A DNA stretch of 64,000 bases, taken from NCBI RefSeq assembly GCF_028657945.1, contig NZ_CP059693.1, positions 992,001 through 1,056,000 of the forward strand, given 5' to 3'. Numbering within the stretch: position 1 is the stretch's first letter; every line of letters starts with the position of its first letter. Below, piece by piece: positions 9,244-18,754 of the stretch. Made by a program: the position numbers and the translations under genes. Source of the stretch: Thalassomonas haliotis. GTDB lineage: Bacteria > Pseudomonadota > Gammaproteobacteria > Enterobacterales > Alteromonadaceae. The notes under the pieces are model-generated. The model was given only the letters and a program-made list of their open reading frames with translations, ran no database searches and was not told where the DNA came from.

Positions 9244-11931
9244 GTGAAAATTAAATCAACTGTTAAGTATTCTTTGGTTAGTGCAACATCACTTCTGTTG
9301 CTTGCCTGCGGCGGTGGCGGCGGAAGTAGCTCCGATAACGATTCTCCAACCTATATTGCCCCTGTTATTTCTGCTATGACCTCAGAGCCTGTGCTTGAAC
9401 GTGGCAGTTATAGTTATACCGCCAGTGCCAGTGCCAGCGACGGCTCTATTGTTTCTTATCAATGGCAGCAGGTTTCAGGCACGCAAGTCTCTGACTTGGT
9501 TGCCGACTCCGCAACGCTTTCCTTTACCGCCCCTAATGTGGCCAGCGATGAAGTGTTAACTTTTACCCTGACGGTAACGGATAATAACAATCAGAGTAAA
9601 AGTGAAAATATTGATATCACCATCAGTGCCTATGAGTCGTTAGCCTCTTTGGTCATCAGCGATAGCGGTCTGTTGGCCTGTTTAAGTCAAGATGAAAATA
9701 ATGATGCCGGGATCACAAGCTTGAGCTGTGATCAGGTAAGCATGGCATCTATTGCCGAATTAACGGCCTTTACCCAACTTGAACAGTTAACGATTACCAA
9801 TGCCGGATTGACGGATGTTTCTGCTTTGGCTGCGTTAACTCAGCTTAAATCGCTGGATTTATCGAATAACGAAATTGCGGATGTCAGCAGTCTTGAAAAC
9901 CTGACTTCATTGGCTTCCCTGGACTTAAGTTATAACAACTTTCGTGATAATAGCTTTGCCGAAACCTTAAACAAGTTAACGGCCCTGACAGAGCTTAATT
10001 TAGAAAAAGCGAATAAAAATTACAGTGGGTATTTTAATTTAGATGTAGAAAATCTTTCCGCATTAACGCAATTGACCCGTTTAAATTTAAGTTATGTAAG
10101 CCTGGGCACAAGTTATTCAGCGATTGACCTGTTTAGCGAATTAAAAAGCCTTAAATTAGCCTCTTTGGGAAGCCGATTTAATTCATTAAGTTTCTTGTCC
10201 GGTTTGACGGCGTTGGAGTCGCTGGATATCAGTGAGAATCACTATGTCAGTGACTTAACTGCGGTAGGTTTATTGACCAATTTAACAACTCTGGACCTGT
10301 CTGATACCGGAGTTAACGATCTTTCGCCGTTATCTTCTCTGGTGAATTTGCAGGATTTAGCTCTTAGCGACGTGAGCGTTTATGAGATTTCGACAATCAC
10401 TGATTTAGTCAACCTGCAGGTTTTGGATCTCAGCAAAGAATACGGTTCTCTGAATTTTGATCTTGATGGCATAGACAAGCTAACGTCATTGACAACGCTG
10501 AATCTTACTAACAGAAGTATAACTCATTACACAGGCATTAGTGGTTTAGATAAGCTGGAGCACTTTTTTGCCAGTAACGCTAACCTTAAAGAGTTGAGTT
10601 TTTTACCTGACTTAACGGCTTTGAAAACTCTGGATATCAGCAATAACTCAAGTATTTCTGATGTTAGCGCCTTAGCTGACTTAGTAAACCTTACCGAGTT
10701 AAATCTTGCCAAAACAGCTGTCGTTGGATTATCGCCTTTAGCAGGTATGACAGAATTAACAGTACTGGATATCAGTGATATCTATTACAGTACCGTGCTC
10801 GACCTGACACCTTTGGCCGGTTTAGTGAAGCTGGAAGAGCTGACTGCAAATTTCAACACTTATACTAATATTGATGTCCTGGCGGGCTTAACGGCGCTGA
10901 AAACCTTGGATCTGATTTATGCACAGCTTGAAACCTTGTTTGACTTTAGCAAGTTAACTCAGTTGCAAAGCCTGAATTTAACCTCTAATAAGCTGACTGA
11001 AATTTCTGAATTGTCCGATGTCAGCACTTTAACCAGTTTGCTGTTAGAGTCAAATAGCGATCTTAGCGATATCAGTGTCTTGCAGGAGTTAACCTCGTTA
11101 ACCGAACTGTCACTTAGAAGCGTAAGTGCCCTGGAAAATGTCGATGCATTGTTTTCCTTAACTAATTTGAAAACATTAAATTTATATTATAATTCGCGGA
11201 TTTTATGCACTGATTTGGATCAGCTGGAAGAAACCCTGGTGGATACTGATATTACCCGTTACTCCAATTGTATGGAGCAGCCGGTGGATGTTAGTTTGAT
11301 TGAAGATGCTGATTTACTCTCTTGTATTAATAGCCGCTCAGCCTATGATATCGCCGATGTGAATGAGCTATATTGTTATAGCGGCAATATTGAAAGCCTC
11401 GCCGGAATTGAGCAGTTTACCAATTTAACTTCTTTAAGATTAGATAGCCATTCTGTCAGCGACCTGTCGCCTTTGAAAGAATTAACTTCCCTATATAGCT
11501 TAAGATTGAATAATAATGCTGCTGCCGATATATCACCCTTATCGGCCTTGACTGAACTGCGGGAATTACAATTAAATGGTAATGGTATCAGTGACATATC
11601 AGCCTTGAGTGGTTTATCGAAACTGACAAGTATCTCTTTTGATAACAATAATATTAGCAATATCAGTGCTTTATCTTCATTTTTAGAGCTGCAGTATTTA
11701 TATCTGAATGACAATAATATTAGTGATTTAGCACCATTATCAAGTTTGCCTGCTTTGGAGAATCTAAAATTAGAAAATAATAATGTCAGTGATTTATCGC
11801 CGCTTATGGGGATAACCTCCTTACATTGGCTGTACTTGCAGGGCAACGACAATATCGATTGTGACCAGTTAACGACCCTTAAAGAAACATTGAATTTATA
11901 TCACAGTTCTACGCCTAGCCAGTGTAACTAA
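9244..11931 (+). CDS. Two-module leucine-rich-repeat lipoprotein
   Basis: A probable exported lipoprotein of 895 residues. The signal peptide ends in LLLLAC (Cys22), followed by a Gly/Ser linker. Residues about 35-125 form a PKD/REJ-like beta-sandwich. Two leucine-rich-repeat blocks follow, with 22-residue internalin/SDS22-type repeats (LxxLxxLxLxxNxIxDISxL). Each block has a cysteine pair before and after it: C146/C162 and C655/C676 for the first, C694/C711 and C873/C894 for the second. The near-identical spacing (16/21 and 17/21) shows a duplicated, disulfide-capped module. Binding of protein or glycan at the cell surface is likely but the ligand is unknown. I chose GTG 9244 over TTG 9238 because of AGGA spacing. 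Confidence 0.85.
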   Translation: MKIKSTVKYSLVSATSLLLLACGGGGGSSSDNDSPTYIAPVISAMTSEPVLERGSYSYTASASASDGSIVSYQWQQVSGTQVSDLVADSATLSFTAPNVASDEVLTFTLTVTDNNNQSKSENIDITISAYESLASLVISDSGLLACLSQDENNDAGITSLSCDQVSMASIAELTAFTQLEQLTITNAGLTDVSALAALTQLKSLDLSNNEIADVSSLENLTSLASLDLSYNNFRDNSFAETLNKLTALTELNLEKANKNYSGYFNLDVENLSALTQLTRLNLSYVSLGTSYSAIDLFSELKSLKLASLGSRFNSLSFLSGLTALESLDISENHYVSDLTAVGLLTNLTTLDLSDTGVNDLSPLSSLVNLQDLALSDVSVYEISTITDLVNLQVLDLSKEYGSLNFDLDGIDKLTSLTTLNLTNRSITHYTGISGLDKLEHFFASNANLKELSFLPDLTALKTLDISNNSSISDVSALADLVNLTELNLAKTAVVGLSPLAGMTELTVLDISDIYYSTVLDLTPLAGLVKLEELTANFNTYTNIDVLAGLTALKTLDLIYAQLETLFDFSKLTQLQSLNLTSNKLTEISELSDVSTLTSLLLESNSDLSDISVLQELTSLTELSLRSVSALENVDALFSLTNLKTLNLYYNSRILCTDLDQLEETLVDTDITRYSNCMEQPVDVSLIEDADLLSCINSRSAYDIADVNELYCYSGNIESLAGIEQFTNLTSLRLDSHSVSDLSPLKELTSLYSLRLNNNAAADISPLSALTELRELQLNGNGISDISALSGLSKLTSISFDNNNISNISALSSFLELQYLYLNDNNISDLAPLSSLPALENLKLENNNVSDLSPLMGITSLHWLYLQGNDNIDCDQLTTLKETLNLYHSSTPSQCN

Positions 11932-11954
11932 TTTGCTGTAATTTCATTTTGTCG

Positions 11955-11990
11955 AAGCCCGGTAGCCTTGTGATGCTATCGGGCTTTTTT
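11955..11990 (+). terminator. Terminator after the LRR lipoprotein gene
   Basis: AAGCCCGGTAGC pairs with GCTATCGGGCTT (one G-U pair) around a 7-base loop, then a T run. Confidence 0.9.
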
Positions 11991-12555
11991 ATTTGCAAAA
12001 TATTGTCTATATCATGGATAGACAGGGATGTTGATTTTCATCAGAACAGAAAGAGACGCCGGGCAATAGAAACAGCATAAAACGCGAATTCAAAAGAGAA
12101 TGGAACACCGCTACATTTTATATAAGTAAGAGCCTCGTTTCTTAACGGGGCTTTTTCTGTCTCATATGTAAATGCAATACCCATGGCACGGTGAGTCGTC
12201 AGAAAGGCGGGCCAGGGCAGGAGTCGGTGCAAGTGCTGTTGTGCACATATGTCATTACCGCTGTATGCCGGATAACTCTATGTTTATAACCGTATCTCTT
12301 TACCATGCTTTTCAAGGTGTTGAATTTCGTGTACAGTCTTCTATACAGTGTTTGAAAACACGCAAAATATTTAATGCCAACACCGCCGGATTTATGCCGT
12401 GTTTTGTACTATTAATTAAGGAGTCCGCAACAACCCGCCACACCCGAGGAGGCCACTTACCAGCTAAGATCTCAAGCAGATAAACCAAGCGCTATCCCCG
12501 AGTGCTAGGAACACCCGGAGACAGCTAACCAAAACGAACTTAAAAGGAGTCCGTC
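11991..12555. other. Long intergenic region ahead of the SymE-like gene
   Basis: About 560 bases without a convincing gene. It holds one small terminator-like hairpin (12131-12156) and a long leader to the toxin gene. AGGAGTCCG occurs twice, at 12420-12428 and as the true ribosome site at 12545-12553. An open frame at 12172-12483 lacks recognisable features. This is where a SymR-like antisense RNA could lie, but I see no direct evidence for one. Confidence 0.4.
12131..12156 (+). terminator. Small terminator-like hairpin
   Basis: AGCCTCG (12131-12137) pairs with CGGGGCT (12146-12152) and is followed by Ts. No gene directly upstream explains it; it could end readthrough from the LRR gene or a short RNA. 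Confidence 0.55.
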
Positions 12556-12819
12556 ATGGCTGAATATCATCATACGCCAGAGCTTTGTCCGGCAAAAGTA
12601 AAATATCCTCGCTACCGCCAGTTCACCGTACTGGAAACCACCTGCGAGTCGGCAGCGAAAACCCGCGGCCTGGGCATTAACTATGTCCCGGTAAACCTTG
12701 AACCTTGTATTGTACTGCGGGGAAAATGGCTCCGCCAGGCCGGTTTCCCTATCGGGCAAAAGGTGAGTATTGTGATAAATCCGGGAGAAATTCTTATTAC
12801 GCTTAAACAGGTTTGCTAA
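12556..12819 (+). CDS. SymE-like type I toxin family protein
   Basis: 87 residues. The C-terminal half, from about residue 48 (CIVLRGKWLRQAGFPIGQ) onward, matches the SymE toxin domain: a hydrophobic strand, GKWLxxAGFxIG, then a strand pattern ending in ILITL. In E. coli SymE is an AbrB-fold-related protein made under SOS control, repressed by the antisense RNA SymR. A strong AAAAGGAG site precedes the ATG by 7 bases. It stands alone, with no transposon or restriction genes beside it. Family membership is clear; toxicity here is an inference. Confidence 0.8.
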   Translation: MAEYHHTPELCPAKVKYPRYRQFTVLETTCESAAKTRGLGINYVPVNLEPCIVLRGKWLRQAGFPIGQKVSIVINPGEILITLKQVC

Positions 12820-12997
12820 AGGCGGTCGAATGTTGCCGCTTGCTGGCAATTGGCTGAAAAGGGAGGTCAGTGCTGATTTGTTGTTTTACAGCCGTCTGTT
12901 GTGAACCACTTGATGCTTGTGGAATTCATTTGGCCGGGTTGGGGTTAACATCAAGGGCTCAGGGCAGTCGTTAACCTCAACCAGGCCAGGTTACTGG

Positions 12998-13696
12998 TTA
13001 CTTTTTCATTAACCGGCGGCTAAAACCACCACCTATCAAACCTAAGGCTAATAGCGCAATACTGGTGGGCTCAGGCACGGCGGCCGATGCTGCACGGCTA
13101 ATTGCCAGGTGATCAAAGGTGAAACCGTCGGCATTGGCTCTGCTGCTTAAAATTGTTACCGAATGGATCAGTTCATTGCCTTCGGCGTTGATTTTTAAGT
13201 AGCCGTTGCGGCCGTTGCTGCTGGCGAAGTTAGCATGATCTTCGAGGTAACCGTAATCCTGACCGTTGATTTGCAGGGAGTGAAGGCCGCCATAGCCGGT
13301 TTCTACTTGAGCCATGCCGGTACCGAAACCGGTAATGCCGCCTTCAAAGAAAAAAGTGATGCCCTGCACCCAAGTACCACTCCAGCGGTTATTGCCGCCG
13401 TTGCCGTTTGACAATACATAACCGTCATCCCAGCTTAGACCGGGGTAATTTAATACGTTGACCAGTTCGGTGCTTTGCTCTGTATCGGGGTTGATAAAGG
13501 AGTAGCTGAGGCCGTCAATCAGCTGAGTATCATCAAAGCTTTCTATTTCATAACCTGTGATCCCTAATGCGGCATCCATGGCAGAAATATCTGAAGAGTA
13601 AACCCCGGGGGCATAAAAGTTGATCAAGCTTGCCTGGCTGGCTGCACTGGCAAGTAAGAAAGAGCTGGTTAAGAGAAGTTGAGAGATTTTTTTCAT
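12998..13696 (-). CDS. PEP-CTERM sorting-domain protein
   Basis: A secreted protein of 232 residues. It begins with a signal peptide (MKKISQLLLTSSFLLASAASQA) and ends with a PEP-CTERM tail: VPEPTS, a hydrophobic helix, then an Arg/Lys cluster (RRLMKK). Such tails are recognised by exosortase, which attaches proteins to, or exports them with, exopolysaccharide. The body is Gly/Asn-rich with beta-strand pattern and no enzyme motif I recognise. No exosortase gene lies in this window. Confidence 0.85.
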   Translation of the reverse strand: MKKISQLLLTSSFLLASAASQASLINFYAPGVYSSDISAMDAALGITGYEIESFDDTQLIDGLSYSFINPDTEQSTELVNVLNYPGLSWDDGYVLSNGNGGNNRWSGTWVQGITFFFEGGITGFGTGMAQVETGYGGLHSLQINGQDYGYLEDHANFASSNGRNGYLKINAEGNELIHSVTILSSRANADGFTFDHLAISRAASAAVPEPTSIALLALGLIGGGFSRRLMKK

Positions 13697-14087
13697 AGAA
13701 GATACAACCTAATTATGTGGAATTATTATTTTGTTGCTTACCTTTTGTCATCCTGTTGATTTGGGTAAGTCCTGCCTGTTGCGCACTTGTTTGATAGGCA
13801 TATATGGTGCCAAATGTAACCGAACTGTAATCAAGATATAGGTTTTTGTTGTAACTGTCTGATTATCACAATCTTGTTTGTTTTTTACTGTGTCTGTTTT
13901 TCAGATGAAGTGTTAGCGAGCTAAGATTGAGGCGGCAAGAGTTGCCGCCCGGGCGGCTTATTGTTGCCATAACTTGATGAAATTGTGAACAATTTGTATG
14001 TGCTGTTCATCAGCAATAGAAAGCGAGAGGGGATACAGAGCCGGAGCCGCCTACTGAGCAGGCGGCCCCTTTTAACACTTTTGACAA
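13697..14087. other. Intergenic region with hairpins and an operator-like palindrome
   Basis: Between two minus-strand genes. It holds a tight hairpin, GGCGGCAA/TTGCCGCC with a 3-base loop (13931-13949), and a second, GCCGCCT/AGGCGGC, near 14048-14068 just past the end of the Ig-like lipoprotein gene. Neither has a T run on the relevant strand. Confidence 0.5.
13980..13995. promoter_or_regulatory. Operator-like palindrome
   Basis: AAATTGTGAACAATTT is a perfect 7-2-7 inverted repeat. It lies 285 bases upstream of the PEP-CTERM start, so its target is unclear. Confidence 0.3.
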
Positions 14088-16175
14088 CTACAGCAAATTA
14101 AATGATTGCACAAAACTGGTAACTTTATTGTTTGGTGTGGTCACGGTAATGGTTAATACCCCGGTTTCGCTATCGCCACCTGAGGCATTAACAATGACAA
14201 AATCCAGGCTGCGGGGGATAGTGGTATTGGGCATGGTCAGGGAGGTTGTGCCTTCTATTTCCCCGGCGCTGCTGCTGACGCTAACGCTAGTGTTCATCGG
14301 CATGGCCTGTCCGGCAGAGTCGGTAAAGCTGAAGCGGAAACTCTGGCTGCTGCCGTCGCTAATGTCCGGCAGGCCGTCACCGGCGCCTGATTGATCGGCG
14401 AATAAGGTATCTGCGCCGTCGGTGAGGTCATAGTCGGCATCTGAGCCCGACATAATGAGGATCATCGCTTTTCTCAGCCTGATCGACCTTTGCTCGGAGC
14501 AAGAGCTGCCTTCGCAGCGGGGACCGTTATACAGGCTGTCGGCAGCGCTGAAGGCGTCACTGTTATCATCGTCATAATAGATTTCCCCGTCATTATATAC
14601 ACTGTCTTCATTATCGTCGCGCCAGGCTTCCGACATATCGATAAAACCTAAGGCTTCGCTGCCATGGCTGCCAAAACCTGAATCGACTCCGGTATCTGTG
14701 ATGGCGTTGCCGTCATTGTCGTCGAAGGTATTGTTGCCATTGGTTTCATAAAAAGTTTCATGTCCCAGCGCGGTGGCCAAAATGGTGACCCTGTGATCGT
14801 CTACCCTGTCATTGGCGCTGATCCAGGTAACAAAACAGCTGCCGTTGCTGGTGTTGCAGCTGCCCGGGATATGGCCGCCCTCGGCGGTAAAGGTGACTGT
14901 GGTGCCGTCGGGCACCGGGTTGTTGAAGTTGTCTGCCAGCCAGACTGAAATCGTTGAAGTTACGCCGTTGGTGGTATCGGCCTCTGGGTTAAGCACACTG
15001 GCTGCTATGGTAAAAGAGCTTTGCTCCGGCAGATCGGAAACTATGGATAATAAATCGGACTGGCTTTGTACCGGCGTGGCTTGCCCCTCAAAGTCCATGG
15101 TGGCTTTGGCGGTGACCCTGACCGAAGTTGGCACGGTACCGGCGTTTACCTGGGTACTGATCTCTCCCTGGCTGTTGGTAAAGCCGCTTGTCGGGGTTAA
15201 GCTGATGTCGCCGACATCGGTATTGAGGCTAAAATCGACTTCTTGCTGTGCCAGGGGGTTGCCCAGGTCACTGTTGACTCTGAAGGTCAGGGTGGAAAAC
15301 TCCTGCTTGTCGACCCCGCCGGAGCCCTTGAGGGCGATAGAGCTTGGCTCGGCAGAAATAAAGGCGATAGAGCCCAGCTGTTCGCCGCTGATATGTATGC
15401 TTTGGGAAGCGGTATTGGTGGTGCCGTTGCTGGTGATTGAGGCAATAAGCAAGTCGTCTGTGCCGGTGAGTCCGGCGCAGCTGACATCTTCGAAGGTAGC
15501 ATTGGCCCGGCCATTGCTGCTGACGACTTGGCTTTCTATGGTTGCCTTGGCATTTTCCACACAGCTGGAGGTGAAGAGCACTGGTGTCGGTTCAGTGATC
15601 AAAACATCATTTTCATCAACCAGGTCGACAGTTAATCCCAGGGTGCCGCCGGCACTGACGCTATTGTCTGCAAGCGTTAATTTGATCTCACCTTCGATAA
15701 AGGTGTTGCTGTCATCGAAATAGCCGATGCGAACGGCGCCGTCGGAAATCACGCTGTCGGCGGCAATGATCTCATAGTTGAGGCTGTTGCTTTGGCTGCC
15801 CGTGTCGGTGTCGGTATAAGTGGCCGTGAGTACGCCGGCGCCGAGCACTGCATTGCCTGTTAAACTCACCGTGGCAATACCCTTGTCGTCGGTCAGCGCT
15901 GAAACGGCCGCCAGGGTACCGACTTCCGCGCTATAGCTGATGATTTTTCGCACCAGCGGCTGGTTATTGCCGTCAAGCAGCACGCTTGTGACTTGTACCG
16001 TTTCATCGGCTTTAAATTGGCTGACGGCAATACCGTTTAATAACAGCTCACTGCTCAGGGAAGGGGAGGAAGTGTTTGTGCCGCTGCCATTATCGTCATT
16101 GTCACCTGAGCTGCCGTTACAGCCGGTTAAAAAAATTAACCAGGAAAGCATCAGGGCGAGCGATATTTTTTTCAT
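14088..16175 (-). CDS. Ig-like (invasin-type) surface lipoprotein
   Basis: 695 residues with a lipoprotein signal ending in FLTGC (Cys19) and an acidic Asn/Asp/Gly linker. The body contains several bacterial Ig-like segments of Big_1/invasin type, recognisable by repeated VTSVLLDxxNQPL...VxFxxxxG...T(D/N)xxGxA patterns at about residues 55-135, 165-265, 275-375 and 395-475. An Asp-rich stretch at about 480-550 (for example YYDDDNSDAFSAAD) resembles calcium-binding loops. Probably an outer-membrane-anchored adhesion or structural protein. No catalytic motif seen. Confidence 0.82.
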   Translation of the reverse strand: MKKISLALMLSWLIFLTGCNGSSGDNDDNGSGTNTSSPSLSSELLLNGIAVSQFKADETVQVTSVLLDGNNQPLVRKIISYSAEVGTLAAVSALTDDKGIATVSLTGNAVLGAGVLTATYTDTDTGSQSNSLNYEIIAADSVISDGAVRIGYFDDSNTFIEGEIKLTLADNSVSAGGTLGLTVDLVDENDVLITEPTPVLFTSSCVENAKATIESQVVSSNGRANATFEDVSCAGLTGTDDLLIASITSNGTTNTASQSIHISGEQLGSIAFISAEPSSIALKGSGGVDKQEFSTLTFRVNSDLGNPLAQQEVDFSLNTDVGDISLTPTSGFTNSQGEISTQVNAGTVPTSVRVTAKATMDFEGQATPVQSQSDLLSIVSDLPEQSSFTIAASVLNPEADTTNGVTSTISVWLADNFNNPVPDGTTVTFTAEGGHIPGSCNTSNGSCFVTWISANDRVDDHRVTILATALGHETFYETNGNNTFDDNDGNAITDTGVDSGFGSHGSEALGFIDMSEAWRDDNEDSVYNDGEIYYDDDNSDAFSAADSLYNGPRCEGSSCSEQRSIRLRKAMILIMSGSDADYDLTDGADTLFADQSGAGDGLPDISDGSSQSFRFSFTDSAGQAMPMNTSVSVSSSAGEIEGTTSLTMPNTTIPRSLDFVIVNASGGDSETGVLTITVTTPNNKVTSFVQSFNLL

Positions 16176-16343
16176 GCCTTTTTTATCCTTAAAAATCTGA
16201 GAATTTAACAGCTAGAGAATAAAAGCCAGCCACTTAAAAGTCCATTTTAATTCAATAAATTATCATGATCTGCTGCAAGGTTTCCCTGTATTGTGCAAAT
16301 GCCGTTGGCTGGGAAGTTACGGCCTGGTTTATTGCTTTATCTG

Positions 16344-17339
16344 TTAATCCAGGCGGTTAAGGGATTTTTGCTGGTTATAGGCATAAATATTCGCCGCGAT
16401 ACCATCAAGCAGTCTTTGCTGGGCCTGCTCGCTGGCCCAGGCAATATGACCGGTAATTTTTAACTTGCCCGGGGCACTGTCTAGCTCGTTGTCTAGCTTG
16501 CTTATCAGTAATGGGTGGTCGGCTGGTGGCGGCTCCTGATCCAGTACATCAAGTACCGCACAGGCGAGTTCCCGGTTTTGCAGGGCGGTTAGCAGCGCCT
16601 GGTTGTCTATCAAGTCGCCGCGGGCGGTGTTGATCAATAAAGCGCTGTTTTTCATGAGCTTAAAGCTTTGCTCATTCATCAGGTGCCTGGTGCCGGCCGT
16701 TAACGGGCAATGCAGGCTGACAATATCCGAGTGCTGCAATAAAAAGTCAAATTCGCACCGGCCCGGCCTTAAGCTTTTGATACCGGGGCGCTCGCCAATC
16801 AATACCTTGATATCAAAGGCGGCGGCAATTTTAGCAACCGCCTGGCCGAGATTGCCGTAACCGACAATGCCCAGAGTTTTACCGGCAAGCTCGGTAATGG
16901 CATTGCCGTGCAGGCAAAAGGTCGGGTTTTGTTGCCACAGGCCGCGCTCGGTATTGCGGTTATGGTGGCTGGTCTGGTTAAAGTACTCCAGGATTTGGGC
17001 GAAGACGTATTGGGCTACCGACGCGCCGGCATAACCGGTGACATTGGTTACCGCAATACCCTGTTCCCGGGCGCTTTCAAGGTCAATATTGTTGCTGCCG
17101 GTGGCGGCAATACAAATCAGTTTTAAGCGCGGCAATTGCTTTAATATCGTTTTATCAAGCACCACCTTGTTGCTGATCACTATATCGGCCTCCCGGCAGC
17201 GCTCGACAACTTGTTCGGGTGTGGTGGTGTTATAACAAGTTAATTGCGTTACTTGTCCCCTGATGTGTTTAAGGGCGGCAGCCGGGCCGTCGGCACTGGC
17301 TATGCTGAAGGTTTGCAGATCGAGAAAAACCGCGTGCAT
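16344..17339 (-). CDS. D-2-hydroxyacid dehydrogenase (hydroxypyruvate reductase-like)
   Basis: 331 residues of the NAD(P)-dependent D-isomer 2-hydroxyacid dehydrogenase family. The Rossmann loop is GIVGYGNLG near residue 160. The catalytic triad is present: Arg in NTARGDLID, Glu in LDQEPP, and His in GHIAWAS. The overall pattern is closest to glycerate dehydrogenase/hydroxypyruvate reductase, but the substrate cannot be fixed from sequence. It lies downstream of nnrS on the same strand with a 15-bp hairpin between them, so it is probably separately expressed. Confidence 0.88.
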   Translation of the reverse strand: MHAVFLDLQTFSIASADGPAAALKHIRGQVTQLTCYNTTTPEQVVERCREADIVISNKVVLDKTILKQLPRLKLICIAATGSNNIDLESAREQGIAVTNVTGYAGASVAQYVFAQILEYFNQTSHHNRNTERGLWQQNPTFCLHGNAITELAGKTLGIVGYGNLGQAVAKIAAAFDIKVLIGERPGIKSLRPGRCEFDFLLQHSDIVSLHCPLTAGTRHLMNEQSFKLMKNSALLINTARGDLIDNQALLTALQNRELACAVLDVLDQEPPPADHPLLISKLDNELDSAPGKLKITGHIAWASEQAQQRLLDGIAANIYAYNQQKSLNRLD

Positions 17340-17466
17340 CTGTCAGGTCTCTGTTGCTAAAAAAGCCGGATAAGCGAAAGGGCTCAGCTTACGGATTTAT
17401 CCCGGGCAGGACAAGGGCATTTTTGTAAAAATAAAGGGAAAGGGGAGCAGTAAAAAGCGCGCCTTT

Positions 17467-17503
17467 ACGGCTGCAAATATCACGGTAAGATATTTGCAGC
17501 CGT
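17467..17503 (-). repeat. Perfect 15-bp hairpin between nnrS and the dehydrogenase gene
   Basis: ACGGCTGCAAATATC and its exact complement are separated by 7 bases. No T run follows on either strand. It may end nnrS transcription or protect its mRNA end. Confidence 0.6.
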
Positions 17504-17548
17504 AGGGGCTCAGGTTGGGCATGAGAAAAGTGCGGGATGCTCTGGCTG

Positions 17549-18754
17549 TTAACCCGGGCGGCCATCGGCGCGGGGGGCGGTCAGCATAGGACCGTATTTG
17601 AAAATAAAGGCACCATAGCCAATAAACCAGCATACGGCGCTTAACTCAACAAAATAAGAGGTAAAGAGCGGCGCTCCCCAGGGGCCAAACACCCGCAGCA
17701 GGGCGGAAATGCCGATCAGGGCAAAGCCATAGGATAACAGCTTAGGCGGCATTAACGGCCGGCCGGTATGGCCCAGGCTTACCCGGGCGATCATCGCCAA
17801 AATCAAACCGCCCATGCCGCCTATTGTCAGCAGGTGCCAGACATGGTTGCTGGGCACTTCCGGGATAATATAGCTCACGCCTAACAGGATTAAACCAAAC
17901 CAGATAAATTTCAGCGAGGCATGTAATGACCACAATAGCGGCACGGCCAAGGTGATCCACGGACGCCAGCGCATCCAGCGGATCCCCTGGAAGAAACCGG
18001 AGAACACTAACAAGGTGCCGAAAAATACCGGATTAAAGCCGAGCAGGGGTTGTAACAGCAAGGATAAGGTGGCGATAGCCAGGGTGGCGGTGCAGGCTTT
18101 TTCCAACCAGGGGATAGGATTGGCTTTTGTCGTGCCGGTGCCGTTGGCGGTAAACATAGGGGTTACCCGTCCGGCCATTACCGACATCAACAGGGTCACC
18201 AGCAAGACCGCGCTATAACCGGTATAGTTAATCACAAAGGTTTGCGGATATACCGTAGCCAGGTACATTTCCAGGTTGACCAGGGTCAGTACCACCAGCA
18301 GGGGCACAAAGAATAAGTTGCGGTACTGTTTAATTGCCAGGATAGGCCGGGCAAGCACTATTGCCACCGCAGGTAAAAAGCTGAGATCGATAATGGCGCT
18401 TAAGGTATAACCGAGTACATCGGGAAACAACAAGACCAGACGGCCGGCGAGCCAGAGGGAAAACAATCCGCCAAGCAACTTGCCCTGTACCCCGCGGATG
18501 CCGGTCCAGTTTTGCACTGCGGTTAACAGGAAGCCGGCGATGATGGCGGCGGCAAAGCCAAAGATCATTTCGTGGATATGCCACCAATAGCCGCTGGAGA
18601 AAGGATTAAAGGCGGTGACCCCCCGGTAGATCAGCACCCAGATAATGATACTGATCACGCTGAACAGTGCGCCAAACAGGAAAAACGGCCGAAAACCAAG
18701 ACGAAAAAGCGGCTGGATTTGCTGCTCTTTTTGCATGTCGGTAATTTGCATCAT
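17549..18754 (-). CDS. nnrS: NnrS family membrane protein
   Basis: 401 residues, nearly all hydrophobic, with about twelve predicted membrane helices. The N-terminus FRLGFRPFFLFGALFS and the motif HIHEMIFGFAAAIIAGFLLTA are signatures of NnrS, a heme/copper membrane protein linked to nitric oxide and nitrosative stress resistance. No nitrite or NO reductase genes lie in this window. Two adjacent start codons (18754 or 18751) are possible. Upstream are 14-bp repeats and a weak FNR-like site. Confidence 0.92.
   Translation of the reverse strand: MMQITDMQKEQQIQPLFRLGFRPFFLFGALFSVISIIIWVLIYRGVTAFNPFSSGYWWHIHEMIFGFAAAIIAGFLLTAVQNWTGIRGVQGKLLGGLFSLWLAGRLVLLFPDVLGYTLSAIIDLSFLPAVAIVLARPILAIKQYRNLFFVPLLVVLTLVNLEMYLATVYPQTFVINYTGYSAVLLVTLLMSVMAGRVTPMFTANGTGTTKANPIPWLEKACTATLAIATLSLLLQPLLGFNPVFFGTLLVFSGFFQGIRWMRWRPWITLAVPLLWSLHASLKFIWFGLILLGVSYIIPEVPSNHVWHLLTIGGMGGLILAMIARVSLGHTGRPLMPPKLLSYGFALIGISALLRVFGPWGAPLFTSYFVELSAVCWFIGYGAFIFKYGPMLTAPRADGRPG

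Noticed and set aside
12172-12483. 103-residue open frame upstream of the SymE-like gene
   Set aside because: Composition unlike a protein, no ribosome site and no recognisable pattern.
14812-15723. 303-residue plus-strand frame
   Set aside because: Lies antisense to the Ig-like lipoprotein gene, whose frame has clear signal and domain structure; the antisense frame has neither.
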